A DNA stretch of 8,329 bases, taken from the NCBI GenBank assembly GCA_021738105.1, contig JAIPCS010000149.1, positions 1-8,329 of the forward strand, given 5' to 3'. Shown piece after piece: positions 6,058 through 8,329 of the stretch. The notes under the pieces were generated by a model. It had not been told where the DNA came from. It saw only the letters and a program-made list of their open reading frames with translations, and searched no databases. The position numbers and the translations under genes were made by a program. The stretch is from Sulfuritalea sp. Lineage in GTDB: Bacteria > Pseudomonadota > Gammaproteobacteria > Burkholderiales > Rhodocyclaceae. Every line of letters starts with the position of its first letter. The first letter of the stretch is position 1.

Positions 6058-7137
6058 TCAAGAAACAACGGTTATTGCCAGACCAAGCAGCAGAAATATC
6101 AAACCCCGCACCCCACCCCAACGACAGATTCGGGCACGTAGCGCAGCATGCCAGGGCCCTTGTGGTCCTGGCCGCAGCCAAACAGGTAACAAATGGGCGG
6201 CAGCGCCGCTCACCAGGGGAAGAAGAAAGGCGATTACAAATCCCGCGACGGCCGGGCGCGGCGACAACCAGCCCAAGCCATGAGCCGCACCGAATATCAG
6301 CAGGCTAAGCAAACCCAAAGTGGCCGCTACCAGTGAGGGCGCGGCGCCGTGTGGTTGCAACACATCCCGGCCAAACCTTGAAACCCACGCACCCAGCAGT
6401 CTGAGCACCACGCCGGCGTAGAGAGCAGCTCCCAGCAACGATAGGACAAGCCCCAATTTGGACATTGTCATGGAGACAAAGAACATTGCCCCGATTGCAA
6501 TCAGGAGTGAACCAAGAACTGCCCATTTGAGATCACGACGTAGTCTTAGAGTTGCACCCGGATCACCCGTCCCCAGGCAGGTCGGTAGCAGGACTTGAAG
6601 AGTTCCTAGCGCCGTAATTCCAACAAACCCGAGCAGATTGGCATGCAGATGAAACAGGCGCAAGGCGCTTCGGTATTCCGGAAATAACTGAATTAACAGC
6701 ACCGCCAGCAGTGCCAGAACCAGAAATCCGAGAGCCGCAAAATACCAGTCCAGCCCCCTATGACGTGGGCCGAACATACCGCGGACACGGCTCAGCATCC
6801 ACAACCCAAGACCAAAAGCGGCAACACTACCCAGAGTTGCAGCGAAACTGAGGCGAGTCTGCGAGAAATCGCCAGCAAACGTGAAAACTGCCAGCGCTCC
6901 GGCGAGCCACGCCAGCAAGGGTGGAGCCCATGCGGCCGCCTTTGCCCCGGCGCCACGAGTGAGCACCGGCACGAAATAACTCATTGCCGCCAGAATCAAC
7001 GGCAAGACGCCCAGTGCAAATGCCACGTGGGCCGCCAACTGCGGGGACGAGTGCCCTGCGATCAGCAGTACGCCAGAGCTCAACAATGAAATCAGCGCGG
7101 CTATGGCCAGCAAGGGCAGAAGGTGTGGAAACGACAT
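6058..7137 (-). CDS. Polytopic membrane protein, possibly haem/redox related, function unknown
   Basis: The product has 359 residues from ATG 7137, and is almost entirely hydrophobic with roughly 10 membrane helices. The frame extends to TTG 7197, but the extra 20 residues are polar and lack a start signal, so I place the start at MSFPHLLPLL. Histidines sit at or near predicted helices: His37 (AAHVAF), His163 and His165 (LFHLHANLLGFVGITALG), His286 (AAHGLGW) and His325 (AAAHLLPVW). A helix with HxH followed by NLxGF is reminiscent of haem-copper oxidase subunit I-like and NnrS-like membrane proteins, but I cannot place it in a named family. It is divergent from ccmA, in line with, but not proof of, a link to haem or respiration. 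No clear ribosome binding site is present. A TACAAT element (minus strand, 7149 to 7144) lies unusually close to the start. Confidence 0.85.
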   Translation of the reverse strand: MSFPHLLPLLAIAALISLLSSGVLLIAGHSSPQLAAHVAFALGVLPLILAAMSYFVPVLTRGAGAKAAAWAPPLLAWLAGALAVFTFAGDFSQTRLSFAATLGSVAAFGLGLWMLSRVRGMFGPRHRGLDWYFAALGFLVLALLAVLLIQLFPEYRSALRLFHLHANLLGFVGITALGTLQVLLPTCLGTGDPGATLRLRRDLKWAVLGSLLIAIGAMFFVSMTMSKLGLVLSLLGAALYAGVVLRLLGAWVSRFGRDVLQPHGAAPSLVAATLGLLSLLIFGAAHGLGWLSPRPAVAGFVIAFLLPLVSGAAAHLLPVWLRPGPQGPWHAALRARICRWGGVRGLIFLLLGLAITVVS

Positions 7138-7149
7138 CTGCAGATTGTA

Positions 7150-7183
7150 AAGGTGGTGGGACCGTGCGACACTCGCCCACCTT
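7150..7183 (-). repeat. Inverted repeat in the leader of the polytopic membrane gene
   Basis: AAGGTGG (7150-7156) and CCACCTT (7177-7183) are perfect 7-base arms. Nested inside is GCGA-CAC-TCGC (7166-7176). An alternative pairing of GGTGGG (7155-7160) with CCCACC (7176-7181) is also possible. The structure ends 12 bases before ATG 7137 on the minus strand. It could be an RNA hairpin in the leader or a protein-binding site in the divergent gap; the sequence does not decide. Confidence 0.45.
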
Positions 7184-7305
7184 GGTTTCAACTTCAAACA
7201 TTTGCAAGCGATATTCGACGAACCACTGTGAAAACCTACATTTTTGCTGCCTCACCCCGGTCGGAACAGTTGGCAAACGCCTTGACCCGGCGCAAGTGGA
7301 GCTAA

Positions 7306-7318
7306 GCCCGCTTCGGGC
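7306..7318 (+). repeat. Short hairpin just before ccmA
   Basis: GCCCG-CTT-CGGGC is a perfect 5-base stem with a 3-base loop, ending 12 bases before the ccmA ATG. No T-run follows, so it is not an intrinsic terminator. It occupies the place just upstream of where a ribosome binding site would lie, and no purine-rich site is seen between it and the ATG. Confidence 0.45.
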
Positions 7319-7330
7319 ACAATTGCCGCC

Positions 7331-7930
7331 ATGCTCAATGTTTCGGGATTAACCTGCTCGCGCGGTGAACGTCGTCTGTTTGCCGATGTCGACTTTTCGC
7401 TGGCCGCTGGCGAGTGGCTGCATGTACAAGGTGAAAACGGCGCCGGCAAAACGAGTTTGATGCGTCTGTTGGTTGGCTTATCTCCCGCAGATGCGGGAAA
7501 AATCCTCTGGCGCGACGAACCCACGCCGTCTCAAGAGTTTCGACGTGACCTGATTTATCTTGGCCACCATGCAGCCGTCAAGGAAGACCTGACACCACTT
7601 GAGAATCTGCGTCTCGCCTCGGCCCTGGACGGTATCGAACTGAGCGAGAGTGTCGCGCTGGCCGCACTGATCCGACTTGGGCTGCGCGGTCGCGAAGAAT
7701 TGCCGGTGCGGGTGCTTTCTGCCGGACAGAAAAGACGAGTCCTGCTTGCCCGCTTGCTGACTCGCCCGGCGCTGCTATGGGTTCTCGATGAAGCGTTCAA
7801 TGCGCTCGATGTTGCCGCTGTAAAGCTTCTCGGGGACCTGATCGCCGAACATCTGACTGCAGGCGGTATGGCCGTATTGACCAGCCACCAGCCGCTTCCC
7901 GTGCCCGGTGGCAAGGCCCTGGTGCTGTGA
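7331..7930 (+). CDS. ccmA: CcmA, ATP-binding subunit of the cytochrome c maturation ABC complex
   Basis: The 199-residue product is normal length for CcmA. It is the cytoplasmic ATPase of the CcmABCD inner-membrane complex. ATP hydrolysis there releases haem-loaded CcmE for delivery to apocytochromes c in system I maturation. Motifs in order: Walker A GENGAGKT (34-41), the LGHHAAVKEDLTPLENL block (77-93) that is typical of CcmA, signature LSAGQ (129-133), Walker B ALLWVLDE (147-154) with catalytic Glu154, D-loop ALD (158-160) and switch His186. Two oddities: the Q-loop glutamine of E. coli CcmA (GHQ) is His80 here, and the usual E-P-x-x-A-L-D is E-A-F-N-A-L-D. The start is set by alignment with the family, since no ribosome binding site is visible. 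The stop overlaps the ccmB start by 4 bases, so the two are probably coupled. Confidence 0.96.
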   Translation: MLNVSGLTCSRGERRLFADVDFSLAAGEWLHVQGENGAGKTSLMRLLVGLSPADAGKILWRDEPTPSQEFRRDLIYLGHHAAVKEDLTPLENLRLASALDGIELSESVALAALIRLGLRGREELPVRVLSAGQKRRVLLARLLTRPALLWVLDEAFNALDVAAVKLLGDLIAEHLTAGGMAVLTSHQPLPVPGGKALVL

Positions 7931-8329
7931 ACGCCTTTCTGGCCACCGTAAAGCGCGACCTGCTACTCGCGCTGCGGAGAAAAAGCGAAGTGCTCACAGC
8001 AGTGTTCTTTTTTGTCATTGTCACCAGTCTGTTTCCGCTGGGGATCGGGCCTGAAGCCGTGCTGCTGAAAAAGATCGCACCGGGCATCCTTTGGGTTGCA
8101 GCCCTTTTGGCGACCCTGCTCGGGTTGCCGCGTCTGTTTGCGACAGACCATGTCGACGGCACCTTGGAACAGATGGCTTTGTCGCCTTCACCCTTGGGAT
8201 TACTGGTTGCCGGTAAAATACTGGCGCATTGGTTGCTGTGTGGTTTGCCACTGGTGTTGCTGGCACCGGTACTTGGTTTGCAGTTTGATCTCGATGCTTC
8301 GGCTTTGGGTATCCTGACACTGGCGCTGC
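7927..8329 (+). CDS. ccmB: CcmB, membrane subunit of the cytochrome c maturation ABC complex (N-terminal part)
   Basis: The frame is open from GTG 7927 to the window edge: 134 codons, against about 220 for whole CcmB. CcmB is the integral membrane partner of CcmA. Visible features are a basic cytoplasmic start (VKRDLLLALRRKSE), a first membrane helix (about 22-40) with the typical SLFPLGIGPE turn, and a second helix in IAPGILWVAALLATLL. The conserved cytoplasmic loop LPRLFATDHVDGTLEQMAL follows, corresponding to the LxRLFxxDxxDGSLEQ signature, then KILAHWLLCGLPLVLLAP. The GTGA overlap with the ccmA stop supports the GTG start. ccmC would be expected just outside the window. Confidence 0.95.
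   Translation, partial: MNAFLATVKRDLLLALRRKSEVLTAVFFFVIVTSLFPLGIGPEAVLLKKIAPGILWVAALLATLLGLPRLFATDHVDGTLEQMALSPSPLGLLVAGKILAHWLLCGLPLVLLAPVLGLQFDLDASALGILTLAL

Noticed and set aside
5933..6181. Minus-strand 82-codon frame in the convergent gap
   Set aside because: It starts inside the polytopic membrane gene in another frame, has no ribosome binding site, and its sequence shows no domain; probably chance.
6827..7276. Minus-strand frame of 149 codons overlapping the membrane protein gene
   Set aside because: It overlaps the clearly membrane-protein-coding frame 6058-7137 on the same strand, has low-complexity polar composition and no start signal.
7797..8162. Minus-strand 121-codon frame over ccmA/ccmB
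   Set aside because: Antisense to two conserved, coupled genes; the translated sequence has no recognisable features.

Overview
The window carries ordinary chromosomal genes of a proteobacterium, most likely a betaproteobacterium of the Rhodocyclales/Nitrosomonadales kind. That placement rests on gene content and protein flavour: GatCAB amidotransferase, a head-to-head pyrE/exonuclease III pair, a YqjD-YqjE-YqjK membrane cluster and CcmA/CcmB of cytochrome c maturation, in moderately GC-rich DNA. It is inference from recognised families, not from a search. I see no insertion sequence, phage gene, CRISPR array, tRNA or rRNA.

Layout. Positions 1-528 are the end of gatA, followed after 115 bases by gatB (644-2092). 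Most of that gap is a 79-base imperfect palindrome that looks like an intergenic repeat element. gatB converges with a minus-strand pair: pyrE (2879-3556), and downstream of it a small secreted coiled-coil protein with four cysteines (2236-2847). pyrE is divergent from an exonuclease III gene (3574-4371), with almost no DNA between the start codons. A compact plus-strand cluster follows at 4461-5857: a DUF883/YqjD-like protein, a YqjE-like protein, a YqjK-like protein and a fourth small membrane protein whose C-terminal half resembles the membrane region of LETM1. About 200 bases of non-coding DNA then separate it from a convergent minus-strand gene for a roughly 10-helix membrane protein of unknown function (6058-7137). 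A 193-base divergent gap leads to ccmA (7331-7930) and the first 134 codons of ccmB, whose GTG start overlaps the ccmA stop. The window ends inside ccmB.

How the genes work together. GatA and GatB are subunits of the amidotransferase that makes Gln-tRNA(Gln) and/or Asn-tRNA(Asn). PyrE makes orotidine monophosphate for pyrimidine synthesis. Exonuclease III repairs abasic sites. CcmA and CcmB form part of the inner-membrane ABC machinery for haem handling in cytochrome c maturation, and the divergent polytopic protein with an HLH motif may be redox or haem related. The part most worth a second look is the four-gene yqj-type cluster. YqjD-family proteins are known to tether ribosomes to the inner membrane in E. 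coli, and the fourth protein resembles LETM1, whose mitochondrial members also contact ribosomes.
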